A stretch of 64,000 nt of DNA from the NCBI GenBank assembly GCA_023362775.1, contig JALMGJ010000006.1, forward strand, positions 52,877,501 to 52,941,500, written 5' to 3'. Made by a program: the position numbers and the translations under genes. Below the pieces are notes generated by a model, which did no database searches, was not told the origin of the DNA, and saw nothing but the letters and a program-made list of their open reading frames with translations. The stretch comes from Charina bottae. Lineage: Eukaryota; Chordata; Lepidosauria; Squamata; Charinaidae. Of this stretch, positions 34,301 through 41,093 are shown in pieces (within the stretch, counting starts at the first letter, position 1; the number at the start of each line of letters is the position of its first letter).

Positions 34301-36507
34301 GGAAATTCTTAGCATGACTGTAAGGCAGAGCTTTCCAAACTGTGTGTCGGGACACGTTAGTGTGTCGGCTGCAGTGTCTGGGTGTGCCGCAGCTGCTGCT
34401 GCCTCCGAGCCCTGCCAGGATTCCGTGCAGGTCCTAGTGCCTGCCTTGTGCCCTGCTGTAAGAGTGTGTCACGAAATGATGCATGTCTAAAAAGTGTGTC
34501 ACCAACATGAAAAGTTTGGAAAGCTCTGCTCTAATGAAATATGTTAACTAACAAGAGGTTAACAGCAGAGCACTGCTTTTAGACAGCTTTCTATGCAACT
34601 GGAATTGATTGACTCCAATCGGAGGGAGAATTTCAGATCCTTAGGGAAATCTGAGTGATCACACACATTTCTATCAGGAGAATGATAATTCTTATCCTTT
34701 ATTCAGTGCCTTTTCAGTGTTCAAGCTGTTTCACATGGGCCATCCTTGTAATAACCCTGTCAGGATCACCATGTCACTGTTGCAGATGGGGGAGAGAACA
34801 GTGGCTTGCTTAATGTATTTAAATATTTGAATCATCTTCCTCTAAAAAGACTTTCCATCAGTAAAAAGCTATCTGCCCAGAACTTATAATAAAAAATCCA
34901 ACACAGAAGGAAACAATAATTGAACGAGAAAAAACAAGAAAATCCAGGTACCAATTCTTAAAGGACACAGCTTAGGTGAAATGTATACTAGGGACTTCCT
35001 GATTTGCACTAATACTCAGCTTTAATGCTAAATTTTATTGGCTGCACTCCATTCATTTAATTCCATTCCTTTTTGGGGGTGAGGGATGGGTGTTTATACA
35101 TGCAGGATAATAATGCTTTTTGCAAAACTTAGAAACTAATCAGTTTTCAAGAAAGCAACTTGGATGATGGGAGGGGCAGAGATATGGGAAAAACTTTTCT
35201 TATTAGTCCATGTTGAGTCATTTTCCATCCCACCTTTATGGGGGGGGGTAGGGGCAATCTCTGCTTAACTGAAAGAAACTGGGGCACAAGAATAGTTTTC
35301 AAAGCCTATCAGAAAACTGAAATAATGTAAGGAACAAGAAAGGAAAATCTTCCCTTGAACACCATATGTCTCAATTAACTGAAACACTTCAAAGAGGATG
35401 AGAGCAGACAAAGAAGCAGGAATCAATAAGGTTTAAACTGCACTGGTTATTGTGGGTTTTCCGGGCTGTGTGGCCATGCTATGGCAGATTTGGTTCCTAA
35501 CGTTTCACCAGTAGCTGTGGCTGGCATCTTCAGAGGACAGGAACACAGCTAGAAGATTCTCTCTGTGCCCAAGTGGAGGCTGTGTGTTCCTGCTGGTGTT
35601 TATAGCTGCTGAGAGGGTGTGTGTCTTCTGTGGGTCTTTTACAAGAGATTAGGAGAGGGTTCTTTGTGGTGATTAGGGTGTGTGGTGCTGTGGGATTAGC
35701 ACATCTATATCATTTAAACTGCACCCTCATTTTTGTAATCATCAGGACATTAACCCTTCTACTGTGTTTATTGCCTTTTATCTCAAACGGAGTTCTTACA
35801 GCCTGGCCATAAACTCACATCCAGGGCTGGGCGTTTACCTATATTTTAGTGGGGCTGTGCGTGTTTATCATGATCACGATCACCCCAGATATCTTGTATC
35901 TGCCAGCTCCAGATGTTTCACATGCTTGCTTCCCCTGCTTTTATTCCCAGAACGACCACCCTGCGAAGCTGGGCCGACCCAGAGCCCCAGCTGTTCTGTC
36001 AAACGGAGAAGCCAACCCCCTGCTCCTGACTTCCCTGTGCATATCAGCCGGGGGGCGCTCCCCCATGAATAGGGCGAACCGGGGGCGGGGGACGGGGAGA
36101 CCTGGGTGGCATCCTTGGTCCACTTTACCTTTCCGAGCCAGGTACTTCCTCTGGTGCCGCTGACCCGAGTTCCGCTGCAGCTCTTGCAGGACGCGGGACT
36201 CGGCGCTGCTGCCTCTCCCGCCGGGGAAGGCGTCGGAGCCGGCGGACGCCTCTGTGGAACTGTCTACGCTGTCGCGGTGGCGAACGCGCGCCACGCTGTA
36301 GAGCTCGGTTAGCAGGCCACTCACCAGAGAGGAGGCGCGGCTGGCCCTTCTGCTCCGGCCGGGATCCTCCTCCGCCTCTTCGTCCTCCACCAGGCTGCCC
36401 GCGTTGCTGCTTACCCTGCCCCAAACAGGCGGCTCCGCAGCGTAGCTGCGTGGTTCTGCTCCAGCGCCCTCCCTGTCGTCGGCCAAGTCGATCTCCGCGA
36501 GCTCCAT
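3283..36507 (-). CDS. TBC1D30: TBC1D30, Rab GTPase-activating protein (partial gene, exons 1-9)
   Basis: Coding exons on the minus strand, in transcript order, are 36129-36507, 34005-34169, 16036-16097, 15491-15556, 13707-13832, 8931-9116, 8517-8685, 7400-7568 and 3283-3388. All have GT/AG borders and consistent phase, giving 476 residues. The protein matches vertebrate TBC1D30 closely: an acidic low-complexity N-terminus (1-126), a coiled-coil-like segment (127-181), then the TBC domain (about 200-440). Candidate catalytic residues are Arg246 in IDWDKTMR and Gln306 in the YCQ motif, the usual TBC dual fingers. The human protein is a cytosolic GAP for Rab8-type GTPases and is linked to cilium formation. 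The remaining C-terminal part (over 400 residues in human) lies left of position 1. I chose the ATG at 36507; an in-frame ATG at 36813 would add 102 unrelated-looking residues. The gene diverges from GNS. Confidence 0.96.
3998..4096. repeat. (CTCTCC)n polypyrimidine tract
   Basis: About 99 bases of pure C and T in CTCCCT/CTCTCC units with variations. Confidence 0.9.
4645..4952 (+). mobile_element. BovB/RTE LINE fragment (ORF2 C-terminus)
   Basis: The plus strand encodes KAERRKIDAFELWCWRKILR with shifts, then LKAKLKYFGHIMRRQDTLEK and RKRGRPRARWMDDILEV. This is the hallmark C-terminal part of BovB reverse transcriptase and resembles the copy at 19968. It is broken by frameshifts. Confidence 0.85.
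5000..5360 (-). mobile_element. SINE split by hAT MITE copy 2
   Basis: The body piece is 5000-5104 and the head piece 5337-5360. Together they read, on the minus strand, AGCCATTTGGTGTAGTcatt... then GGCACTAGGATAG and the usual CAGCC-type body. The MITE lies exactly in the tRNA-like head. Confidence 0.65.
5105..5336 (-). mobile_element. hAT MITE, copy 2 (subfamily B)
   Basis: The ends are CAGAGCTTTCCAAACTGTGTG and AGTTTGGAAAGCTCTG, with flanks CTTTAACC / CTTTAATG (6 of 8). It shares termini with copy 1, but the interior is different (GCTGCTGCTGCC, CCTGCTGTAAGAGTGT) and lacks the GCGCTT palindrome. It has an internal tandem duplication (5229-5288). It is inserted in the head of a SINE. Confidence 0.78.
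6832..7050 (+). mobile_element. Old tRNA-derived SINE
   Basis: A worn copy with GTGGTGATTAAAATATGGTG, CAGCTGGCCATGAAG, CTCACCAGGTTGTTGTGA and a tail GGCATATAAATA. Confidence 0.6.
7400..7568 (-). CDS. TBC1D30: TBC1D30 exon 8
   Basis: It encodes residues 385-440 plus two bases, GYEPPLTNVFTMQWFLTLFA to ILRVALAIWAKLEE, the C-terminal helices of the TBC domain. The acceptor is TGTTTCAG and the donor GTAAGT. Confidence 0.95.
7569..8516 (-). other. TBC1D30: TBC1D30 intron 7
   Basis: It contains a 5S rRNA-like fragment (7809-7888) and a 45-base direct repeat (about 8181-8225) of sequence at 7017. The remainder is unremarkable. Confidence 0.7.
7809..7888 (+). repeat. 5S rRNA-derived fragment
   Basis: AAGCTAAGCTGCGTGGGACC, then TGATACTTGAACAGGAGACC resembles the 3' half of 5S rRNA, including the internal promoter region (AAGCTAAGCAGGGTCGGGCC, then AGTACTTGGATGGGAGACC in vertebrates). 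It is diverged and truncated: a pseudogene or a 5S-derived SINE, not a working gene. Confidence 0.6.
8517..8685 (-). CDS. TBC1D30: TBC1D30 exon 7
   Basis: It encodes residues 329-384 plus one base, IMIYLIDKVLP through HLDTLQRAANKESG, almost unchanged from human. The acceptor is TTTTCAG and the donor GTATGC. Confidence 0.96.
8931..9116 (-). CDS. TBC1D30: TBC1D30 exon 6 (YxQ glutamine finger)
   Basis: Its 62 codons (residues 267-328) include GYCQGFN, with Gln306 as the catalytic glutamine, and LAALILEVMEGNEGDALK. The acceptor is CACTTAG and the donor GTGAGT. Confidence 0.96.
9471..12023 (+). pseudogene. L2 endonuclease/reverse transcriptase (four in-frame stops)
   Basis: The frame is uninterrupted by indels but has stops at 9723 (TAA), 9726 (TAA), 10122 (TGA) and 10182 (TGA). 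The last open segment, 10224-12023 (599 residues), holds the whole reverse transcriptase: FRPVSHLPFLGKLVEKVV, FQSGFRPGYGTETAL, LLDLSAAFDTINH, GVPQGSVLSPLLFNIYM and the catalytic YADD at 11139-11150. The two TGA codons may be CpG decay of CGA. It is a retroelement protein, not a host gene. Confidence 0.88.
12062..12119. repeat. (TA)n microsatellite in the L2 3' UTR
   Basis: About 58 bases of alternating TA follow a duplicated segment (ACATCTAATATATTATCATA twice, from about 12037 and 12067). Confidence 0.85.
13707..13832 (-). CDS. TBC1D30: TBC1D30 exon 5 (arginine finger segment)
   Basis: Its 42 codons (residues 225-266) contain IDWDKTMR, where Arg246 is the likely catalytic arginine, followed by the conserved SNPDDDSMGIQIVK. 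Acceptor and donor (GTATTT) are in phase 0. Confidence 0.95.
14450..14605. repeat. Near-perfect 70-bp inverted repeat (hairpin)
   Basis: The arms 14450-14519 and 14536-14605 differ at one position by eye and are separated by 16 bases. The arms contain TGTTGCC-TAGTCT-GGCAA and GAAACGTC motifs like those of Penelope-type terminal repeats, so this looks like two head-to-head terminal pieces. Confidence 0.85.
14606..14790 (+). mobile_element. Penelope-like repeat end
   Basis: It contains CTGTCCTCTGAAGACGCCAG, CTGGTGAAACGTTAGGAA and the common reptilian end CACGGCCACACAGCCCGGAA then AACCCACAACAACC. Assignment to Penelope-like elements is from memory of similar repeats. It holds a hammerhead-like core (14692-14734). 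Confidence 0.55.
15491..15556 (-). CDS. TBC1D30: TBC1D30 exon 4
   Basis: Its 22 codons (residues 203-224) read W-H-DALKAVARLSTGIPKEWR-RK, the start of the TBC domain. It is in phase 0 at both ends, with donor GTAAGT. Confidence 0.95.
16036..16097 (-). CDS. TBC1D30: TBC1D30 exon 3
   Basis: This 62-base exon completes Arg182 (or the Gly of isoform 1b) and then reads VDTKLKFTLEPSLGQNGFQQ. It is the first exon common to both isoforms. The acceptor is TGCATAG and the donor GTAACT. Confidence 0.95.
16273..16309. repeat. (ATT)n microsatellite
   Basis: About twelve ATT units. Confidence 0.9.
16763..17030 (+). mobile_element. GC-rich hAT MITE, copy 3 (subfamily A)
   Basis: 268 bp with perfect duplications CCCTAAAT (16755-16762, 17031-17038). 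Layout and palindromes are as in copy 1. Confidence 0.85.
17104..17290 (-). mobile_element. tRNA-derived SINE, variant body
   Basis: In reverse it contains AGCCAGCTGGGTTACCTTGG, CTCTCTCAGCCCTAGCAAGG, AAACCACTTCTGAAAAATCT and GACTCAAAGGCACAAA. This body differs from the copies at 1296 and 39840 and resembles those at 50645 and 62340. Confidence 0.65.
17763..18066 (-). mobile_element. BovB-related fragment
   Basis: On the minus strand it reads like BovB-associated sequence (GGGNGKPLQYSCQENPW) and ends in the tail GAAGAGTCGGACACGACTAA followed by a CAA repeat. It is shorter and of a different segment than the copy at 19968. Confidence 0.75.
18670..18880 (-). mobile_element. Sauria-type SINE (antisense)
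   Basis: In reverse it carries CTAGAAACTAGGAGACTGTG, GGCATGAAAGCTGGCTGGGT and CCTCACAGGGTTGTTGTTGT. It lies next to the L2 fragment at 18951; the pair is flanked by a 17-base direct repeat. Confidence 0.7.
18951..19318 (+). mobile_element. L2 LINE 3' fragment
   Basis: It is closely similar to 11810-12270 of the larger L2 (GGGGTCCAGGAAGCGGGC..., GTGGAATATTCTGC-like, then CCGCCCAGAGTCCCC) and is followed directly by a GATA repeat. Confidence 0.85.
19321..19364. repeat. (GATA)n microsatellite
   Basis: About eleven units of GATA replace the usual A-rich end of the L2 fragment. Confidence 0.9.
19968..21015 (-). mobile_element. BovB LINE 3' end with ORF2 C-terminus
   Basis: The minus strand from 20823 to 19984 is open for 279 residues. 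It contains NINNLRYADDTTLM (reverse transcriptase YADD), then LNLKKTKIMA, AFELWCWRKILRVPW and YFGHLMRRQDTLEKMLMLGK. Upstream to about 21015 the similarity continues with stops. The 3' end has the BovB-type tail (AAGAGTCGGAAGCGACTGAA on the minus strand) and a CAA-rich terminus. BovB is known for horizontal transfer between squamates and ruminants. Confidence 0.9.
22607..22769 (-). CDS. TBC1D30: TBC1D30 alternative first exon (1b)
   Basis: A minus-strand frame from the ATG at 22769 encodes 54 residues plus one base. It is rich in basic residues (LRRGGRCLKRQ) followed by ILSNVLKKRSCISRTAPRLL. It ends with donor GTAAGG in exactly the phase needed to join exon 3, so that LEPG runs into VDTKLKF. 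I recall the same N-terminus from a shorter mammalian TBC1D30 isoform, including that junction. The exon lies inside a CpG island in intron 2. The isoform would skip exons 1 and 2, replacing the acidic and coiled-coil region with a short basic N-terminus while keeping the whole TBC domain. An in-frame ATG 12 codons upstream is possible. Confidence 0.88.
23163..23189. repeat. (GCC)9 trinucleotide repeat
   Basis: Nine perfect GCC units (GGC on the transcript strand) lie about 400 bases upstream of the exon 1b ATG, so probably in the promoter or 5' UTR of the alternative TBC1D30 transcript. CGG/GGC tracts in 5' UTRs can be length-variable. Confidence 0.9.
23452..23466. repeat. G15 homopolymer
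   Basis: A run of 15 G marks the upstream edge of the intronic CpG island. The length may be affected by sequencing error. Confidence 0.85.
24430..24600 (+). repeat. L2 3' tail
   Basis: It contains TAAGCCACCCAGAGTCCCTC, GGAGATGGGCGGTGGCAAAA and an AAAT-repeat end, matching the 3' end of the L2 at 12240-12300. Confidence 0.8.
25106..25440. repeat. Interspersed repeat with internal 72-bp tandem duplication
   Basis: It starts TAAAGGTAAAGGTTCCCCC-like and includes GTCGTGTCCGACTCTAGGGG and TGCTTTCGAATTGCTAGGTT, a repeat common in snake and lizard DNA whose class I cannot state. Units 25183-25254 and 25255-25326 are almost identical. Confidence 0.65.
27050..27125 (+). repeat. L2 3' tail fragment
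   Basis: GGGGGAGATGGGCGGTAATA is followed by AAAT repeats. It is a short relic. Confidence 0.65.
27300..28380 (-). mobile_element. Old RTE/BovB-like LINE relic interrupted by a hAT MITE
   Basis: Minus-strand stretches 28366-28139 (CFIDCRKDFDCISCVKLWNI) and 27740-27552 (LNIKKTKLMTRG, FCLLGFTINS) are collinear with BovB reverse transcriptase but diverged. The MITE at 27785-28055 separates them. Its left limit is uncertain. Confidence 0.7.
27785..28055 (-). mobile_element. GC-rich hAT MITE, copy 4 (subfamily A)
   Basis: 271 bp with perfect duplications TAATCAGC (27777-27784, 28056-28063), in reverse orientation relative to copy 1. It interrupts an old RTE LINE. Confidence 0.85.
30060..30720 (-). 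repeat. Old non-LTR retrotransposon relic (CR1-like)
   Basis: The minus strand at 30592-30395 encodes AAKKAHAIVGCIKR then MYVRPNLIYCVH, the pattern at the end of CR1-type reverse transcriptases. Flanking parts resemble its UTR or a second old repeat, without clear ends. Confidence 0.5.
30842..31232. mobile_element. MITE-like repeat with TAGTCCTCA inverted ends
   Basis: It begins TAGTCCTCA and ends TGAGGACTA. The interior has repeated TCACATGA and AGCAAAGTCAATGGGGAAGC motifs known from squamate interspersed repeats. A target duplication is not clear. Confidence 0.6.
32365..32553 (+). mobile_element. GC-rich hAT MITE, copy 5 (short variant)
   Basis: 189 bp with flanks GTATACAT / CTATACAT (7 of 8). 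It keeps the termini and the GCGACAC motifs, but the interior is shortened and altered (CACCGCCGCCACG, ACCTGGGGCCCC). Confidence 0.8.
34005..34169 (-). CDS. TBC1D30: TBC1D30 exon 2 (coiled coil)
   Basis: It encodes residues 127-181, leucine- and lysine-rich with heptad character (KLLRLLKQKDRLLHKLQ), nearly identical to the human segment. The acceptor is TTGACAG and the donor GTAAGT. Transcripts that start at the internal CpG island omit this exon. Confidence 0.95.
34326..34528 (-). mobile_element. hAT MITE, copy 6 (subfamily B)
   Basis: 203 bp, close to copy 2 but without its internal duplication. The flanks CTGTAAGG / CTCTAATG match at six of eight. Confidence 0.75.
35449..35700 (-). mobile_element. 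Penelope-like repeat end (antisense)
   Basis: On the minus strand it is the same sequence as 14690-14780 (CTCTGAAGATGCCAGCCACA, GAAACGTTAGGAACCAAATC, GCCCGGAAAACCCACAAT), with further upstream sequence to about 35700. Confidence 0.55.
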
Positions 36508-36910
36508 TGGGCGCCTTCTCCGGTGCCTCGGGCACAGCAACTTCGCCGCTGCTATGAGAAGGAGGGGAGCAGCGCTCTGGTCGCCTGAATAGCTCTCGGG
36601 CCAGAGTTCCGGGTTTGTCCCATTGTCCGCGGAACGGAGGTGGAGGAGGAAGGGAAAGCTTCTGTTCCCGACAGAGGACCTGCGCCTGTCGAGCGTCACA
36701 TCCCTCCCTGCCTCTGCTGTTAGACTGCGACGCAGCCGGCTTGCATTCCTCACCCCTCTGGCAGGTAGTGGCTTCCAAACGACCAGCGCTCTGCACCTGT
36801 TGCCGGGAGCCAATCAGCTCTCTTCGAATCGCCGTTCCTTTGCTAACTTCAACGGGAGCCTCCCGCTGCAGTAGGTGGGATCGGCCGGTTCCATGCTAAC
36901 CAATTCGGGC
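35920..36910 (-). promoter_or_regulatory. TBC1D30: TBC1D30 promoter 1a CpG island
   Basis: This GC- and CpG-rich block includes exon 1, the start of intron 1 and the 5' flank. CCAAT sequences lie at 36810-36814 and 36900-36904. Just beyond it (36929) is a hAT-derived repeat. It drives the long isoform, reading leftwards. Confidence 0.75.
36129..36507 (-). CDS. TBC1D30: TBC1D30 exon 1 (long isoform)
   Basis: It encodes residues 1-126 plus one base. Visible blocks shared with the mammalian protein are SLVSGLL-ELYS, DS-DSSTEAS and SRVLQELQ, with an acidic run EDEEAEED before them. The donor on the minus strand is GTAAAG, directly after codon AAA plus G. The exon sits inside a CpG island. The start ATG is inferred from where similarity becomes plausible; the frame is open further upstream. 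Confidence 0.9.
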
Positions 36911-36928
36911 TCCATCTAGTCTCTAGAG

Positions 36929-37234
36929 CAGCCTTTCTCAACCTGACTCTGGAGGAACCCTTGAAATATTTTTCAGCCCTCGGGGACTTCCTGCACATTG
37001 GAGCTCAAATATAGGCCAGAAGTTACAAAACTATTACATTCGTTTCATGTGTGGGCCTGTATATATACATTAACAGTGTTCTTAAACTAAAAATAAAGAA
37101 TGAAACTTACCTCTTTAATGTGAAGTTGCCCGAATTTGAAACAATTTTTTAAATAAACTCTGATCTCCCAGGGAACCCCTAGTGACCTCTTGCGGAACCT
37201 TAGGGTTCCATGGAACCCTGGTTGAGAAACCCTG
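36929..37234. mobile_element. Non-autonomous hAT element (306 bp), second family
   Basis: The ends CAGCCTTTCTCAACC and GGTTGAGAAACCCTG are inverted. Perfect 8-bp duplications CTCTAGAG lie at 36921-36928 and 37235-37242. It has no coding capacity and lies at the edge of the TBC1D30 CpG island. Confidence 0.82.
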
Positions 37235-39527
37235 CTCTAGAGCAAGTGATCCAGGCCTCACACTGAAACTGCTACATGTAGCAAAAACAAATGATTATAT
37301 TTCAGCTAATGGCTGTGCTGGACTTGTATAATTTGAATTTTTCAAAGGAATACCATACACCCAGCAAAAAGTAAATGAACAGCAAAACAGCAGACTGAAG
37401 AAGCTACTTGGACAAGCAGCGAAAGTTTCAACCAAAAGAAAGGAATCCAGTTGCCATGACTCAGCCTGCAGACAATTCCACCTGGATGACTGAGAATCTT
37501 CATCGACAGCAAAACAGCAGCTTTCCTTGCATGACATAAGCCAAAGTTAATTTAACAATCATTTACTTAATGAATGCAATTTCTCTGGTTATATGCAACA
37601 TGTTAGGTTAAATGTGATTGGCCAAGCTATAGTGCAGTGCGTTGTGTAAATCCAGCCAGTGTGATAGTTTAGTTTAATGTGTTGTCTGAACCCAGATTAT
37701 CAAGTTTATCATGGGTAAATTAATAAAGGATAAGCACATTGTACAAACACAGCCACTAACTGCCATAAACTAACAACATAGGCAAGGTTCATGCCAGCTA
37801 AACATAACCATGCCAAATAAAATAAAATTTTAATACACACAAAAATGTTATTTCTACAGGCATGAAGAAGTAGCCACTTACGTTCTTTCAGTTATAAAGC
37901 ATGCTTGGAATAGGAATTCTTAGGCTACACAGGCAAAACATACTTACCCACAGTTAATTTAAACACAGTTTACTCAACCCAACATTCAGGGATTGTGTGA
38001 CATACTGGATCATAAAGTTACCACATGGGTTAGGGTGAGTTACATGCTGAGCTAGTTTGTGGATTCAGCATCTCATATAAATACAGGCCTTTTAAAGAAA
38101 AAAAATCCAAATATTTTATATACTGACAAAGCTAAAAACATGCATCACTTAAACAAAGTCTGGGATCATAATTGTTACCAGTTTGTAGCAACGTAACACC
38201 TCACTTTGTATCTCAGGTACTCTCTACTTCACTCACAGTTTAAGGCTGCATCCATAAAATAAATTGAATCCCAGATTAGCCAACCTCTTTTTAACCTAGT
38301 GAGTTGTGTTCAGTGTGTTATGCAGACTTAAAAAACTGGACAGACCAAACCATGGTTAACCCAAAGTAACTGTGTCATGCAAATACAGCCTAAGAGTTAT
38401 TACTCCAAGCATACATCTTGATTGGAAGAAGGACAGACCAGGAAACCTCCATTTATAAGTGGCTGATTCTTTTTCATGGCTGCATTGAGCTGATTAAATA
38501 AACAAAGAATACCTAACAGCTACAGTATGGCAACTTATCGGTCCAGGGCTGAGACTGCTTGAAAGGTGCAAAGTTCTCCATTCTGGAGGGTGCTTTTAGC
38601 TATAAGAAATCCAATGATTAAATAATGAAAGGATTTTTGTTTTGGCAGCATGCAAGATTGTTTAGCATGGAACTGCTATTATTAAAATAAAATAAACTGA
38701 ACCTATACATAATGTTTTAAAGATGTTTTTCTTAAGTACTTTTCTGCACACTTTTTCAGTTCCAGGGATAGCAGAACCTGAGAGACAGCCATTTGGATAG
38801 GCTCACTGTTTGAACTTGATGACTGTCAAAATCTGCTTCCCTCTCTTCCTGGGAACAAAAGGGATAAAATATTTATTGATATGCTGTCAAATATGGCTAC
38901 TTGGCAAACTACAATGTTTTACACAGTTTTCTTTCCTTAAAAGACAGAAGCATAAATGACAATTTGAACTTTAATGCTCCCCCAAACAGTTCTTGGCAAT
39001 CATATATCCACTCCACTGGGAAGCCAGCTCCCCTTTTTAAAACTTCATCCTATTTGTGATTAAAAGGCTGCTTTAAGGTCAAATTTCAGTTTCTTCTGTT
39101 TTATTTCCAGTTTGAGAAGCAGAAAGATTTAATATATGTCACTTTGTGCACAGTATGAACAGCATTTAAACTGAGCAGATTATAAATAGAACCCACAGAG
39201 AGCAATTACCATGTTGGTGTGTAGTAGCAGAAAAAATGGGCTTATGATATTTTAACAACTAATGGATTTATGGTATAAAATTTGGGCCACTGCAATCCAT
39301 TATCATATCTATAAGTTGCAAGCATACATACATATATAGCTAGATGTGAAAATTGTAATCATTGTGATCAGATGGATATGAAACGTTGCAATGTAGATCA
39401 CAATAATTACCTTATTAATAATCTCCTTGTGATCTGGAGTGGAAAACAATATTCTCAGATGTAGAGCCTTATTCATACTAGACAATAAGAGTCTGTAGGC
39501 TGCTCCACACAACACAGTCCAGTGCAT

Positions 39528-39584
<57 letters not shown>

Positions 39585-39595
39585 CGCGCGCGCGC
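39528..39595. repeat. Composite (TA)n-(AG)n-(CG)n microsatellite
   Basis: TA repeats at 39528-39552, AG repeats at 39553-39580 and CG repeats at 39581-39595 abut directly and are followed at once by a SINE. Confidence 0.9.
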
Positions 39596-40050
39596 CAGTT
39601 TGGTCTAGTGCAGAGCTTTCCAAACTGTGTGTCGCGACACAAAAGTGTGTCAGCACATACAGACTGGTGTGTCGCCACACAACCCGGAAGCGCTGATCAT
39701 CATCAGCGCTTCCGGGTTTTCCCGCAGCGACACACCAACGGCGGCGCACAAAAACCAAAAGTGGCACTTCCGGGTTTTCCCGTGGCGACACACCAACGGT
39801 GGTTGGTGTGTCACCGCGGGAAAACTTTGGAAAGCCCTGGTCTAGTGGTTAAGGTGCTAGGCTAGAAACCAGGAGACTGTGAGTTCTAGTCCCGCCTTAG
39901 GCATGAAAGCCGGCTGGGTGACCTTGGGCCAGTCACTCTCTCTCAGCCCAACTCACCTCACCGGGTGGTTGTTGTGAGGAAAATAGGAGGAGGAAGGAGT
40001 ATTAGGTATGTTCACCGCCTTGAGTTATTTATAAAAATAATAAAGGGATA

Positions 40051-40090
<40 letters not shown>
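39596..40090 (+). mobile_element. Sauria-type SINE split by hAT MITE copy 7
   Basis: The head start CCAGTTTGGTCTAGTG (39596-39610) continues after the MITE at 39840 with GTCTAGTGGTTAAGGTGC, ATGAAAGCCGGCTGGGTGAC, AGTCACTCTCTCTCAGCCCA and an AAAT tail to 40090. This is the best preserved SINE in the window. Confidence 0.8.
39611..39839 (-). mobile_element. GC-rich hAT MITE, copy 7 (subfamily A), nested in a SINE
   Basis: 229 bp with perfect duplications GTCTAGTG (39603-39610, 39840-39847). The duplicated octamer belongs to the tRNA-like head of a SINE that continues to about 40090. The interior is shorter than in copies 1, 3 and 4. Confidence 0.85.
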
Positions 40091-41093
40091 AAAATTGATG
40101 TATTGAGGGAAAAATGCACAACATTGTCCTTTACCCACTCCCTGCTCATTGGGAAAGCAACCTCCACCTGCGTTTTCCTGTTACCAGAAACAAAAAAACC
40201 ACCAAAAACAGAAATAATTTGTGCTCATTTGTTAACAAGTTGTGTTGTTAAGTCCATCTGTTCCCCTTCATTTCATTGTAGGCAAATGCCTCCACTCCAA
40301 TTGGCTACCGTGAGCTATGGCAGGAGTGCCCCCTCCCCTCTGGCCACTGTCCTATTTTATTTATCTATTTTATCCTGGGCTGTTGGAATTGTGAAACACT
40401 GAAACGTACTTTTTTAAAAAACAGGTTCATTAGTAGGTTGCTGTGGGTGTATCTATATTCATTTACCAGTAAAAGCCTGGGCTTTTTTTTTTTTTTAACA
40501 GGCTCACTGATCAACCTAAAAAGTCAAACATTTTTTAAAAAACCAAGTGAAATGTACAAAACTTCTGCCAGTTTCCCTTTATATACCAAGTAATAGGAAT
40601 AAAGATAAAACTGTTTTATTTCCTTCCTTTCTCTGGTCCACCAGAGGACACATCAGATGGGAACATGTCAAATACAGCATGAAAGAGGATATGAATGGAG
40701 GGAGGTTGCTACAGAAAGTCTATCAATGGGAAACACATATGCTCAATAACCCACCCATAGTGATTGGTGCTTGTTTTCTTAGCACAGGTAAGAAGAGTAA
40801 ATGCAGGGGACTCTACTAACCAGGAGCCAAGATGAGCCCAGGCTGGACAGAACACAAGGCCATTACAGTGGCCAAACTGAAGGAAGGGGCTAAAACTCCA
40901 GAAAGGAATTTCTTAAGCTAGCTTCATTTAATGCAGGGCAGCTGAGTAGCTGAAGGCTGCAGTGCAGAAAAACTGTATTGTATCAACTGAATCCAAGTTC
41001 CATCCCCAAAGCTATTTTGGGGGTCAAATGCTTGGACAGCAGAGGGAGCCCTACAGCATTTTCAGAAAACAGCATGCAGTCATACATGAACTC

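Larger units (their letters stand above)
34170..36128 (-). other. TBC1D30: TBC1D30 intron 1
   Basis: It contains a subfamily-B hAT MITE (34326-34528) and a Penelope-like repeat (35449-35700). 34537-35448 shows nothing specific. The last 200 bases belong to the CpG island. Confidence 0.7.

Noticed and set aside
36125..36796. 223-codon minus-strand frame overlapping TBC1D30 exon 1
   Set aside because: It is in another frame than the conserved SLVSGLL and SRVLQEL blocks; a GC-rich shadow of the real exon.
36508..36813. N-terminal extension of TBC1D30 from the ATG at 36813
   Set aside because: It is in frame, but I see no similarity to the family upstream of 36507 and it would consume the 5' UTR and a CCAAT box. 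It is kept only as an alternative start.
37550..38400. Possible family of worn MITEs with AGGCTG ends
   Set aside because: End pairs could be suggested (for example 38241 and 38396) but no target duplications or consistent interiors could be shown by eye, so no separate features were called.
39840..40090. tRNA gene at the SINE head
   Set aside because: The head lacks a complete cloverleaf and continues into a SINE body and A-rich tail.
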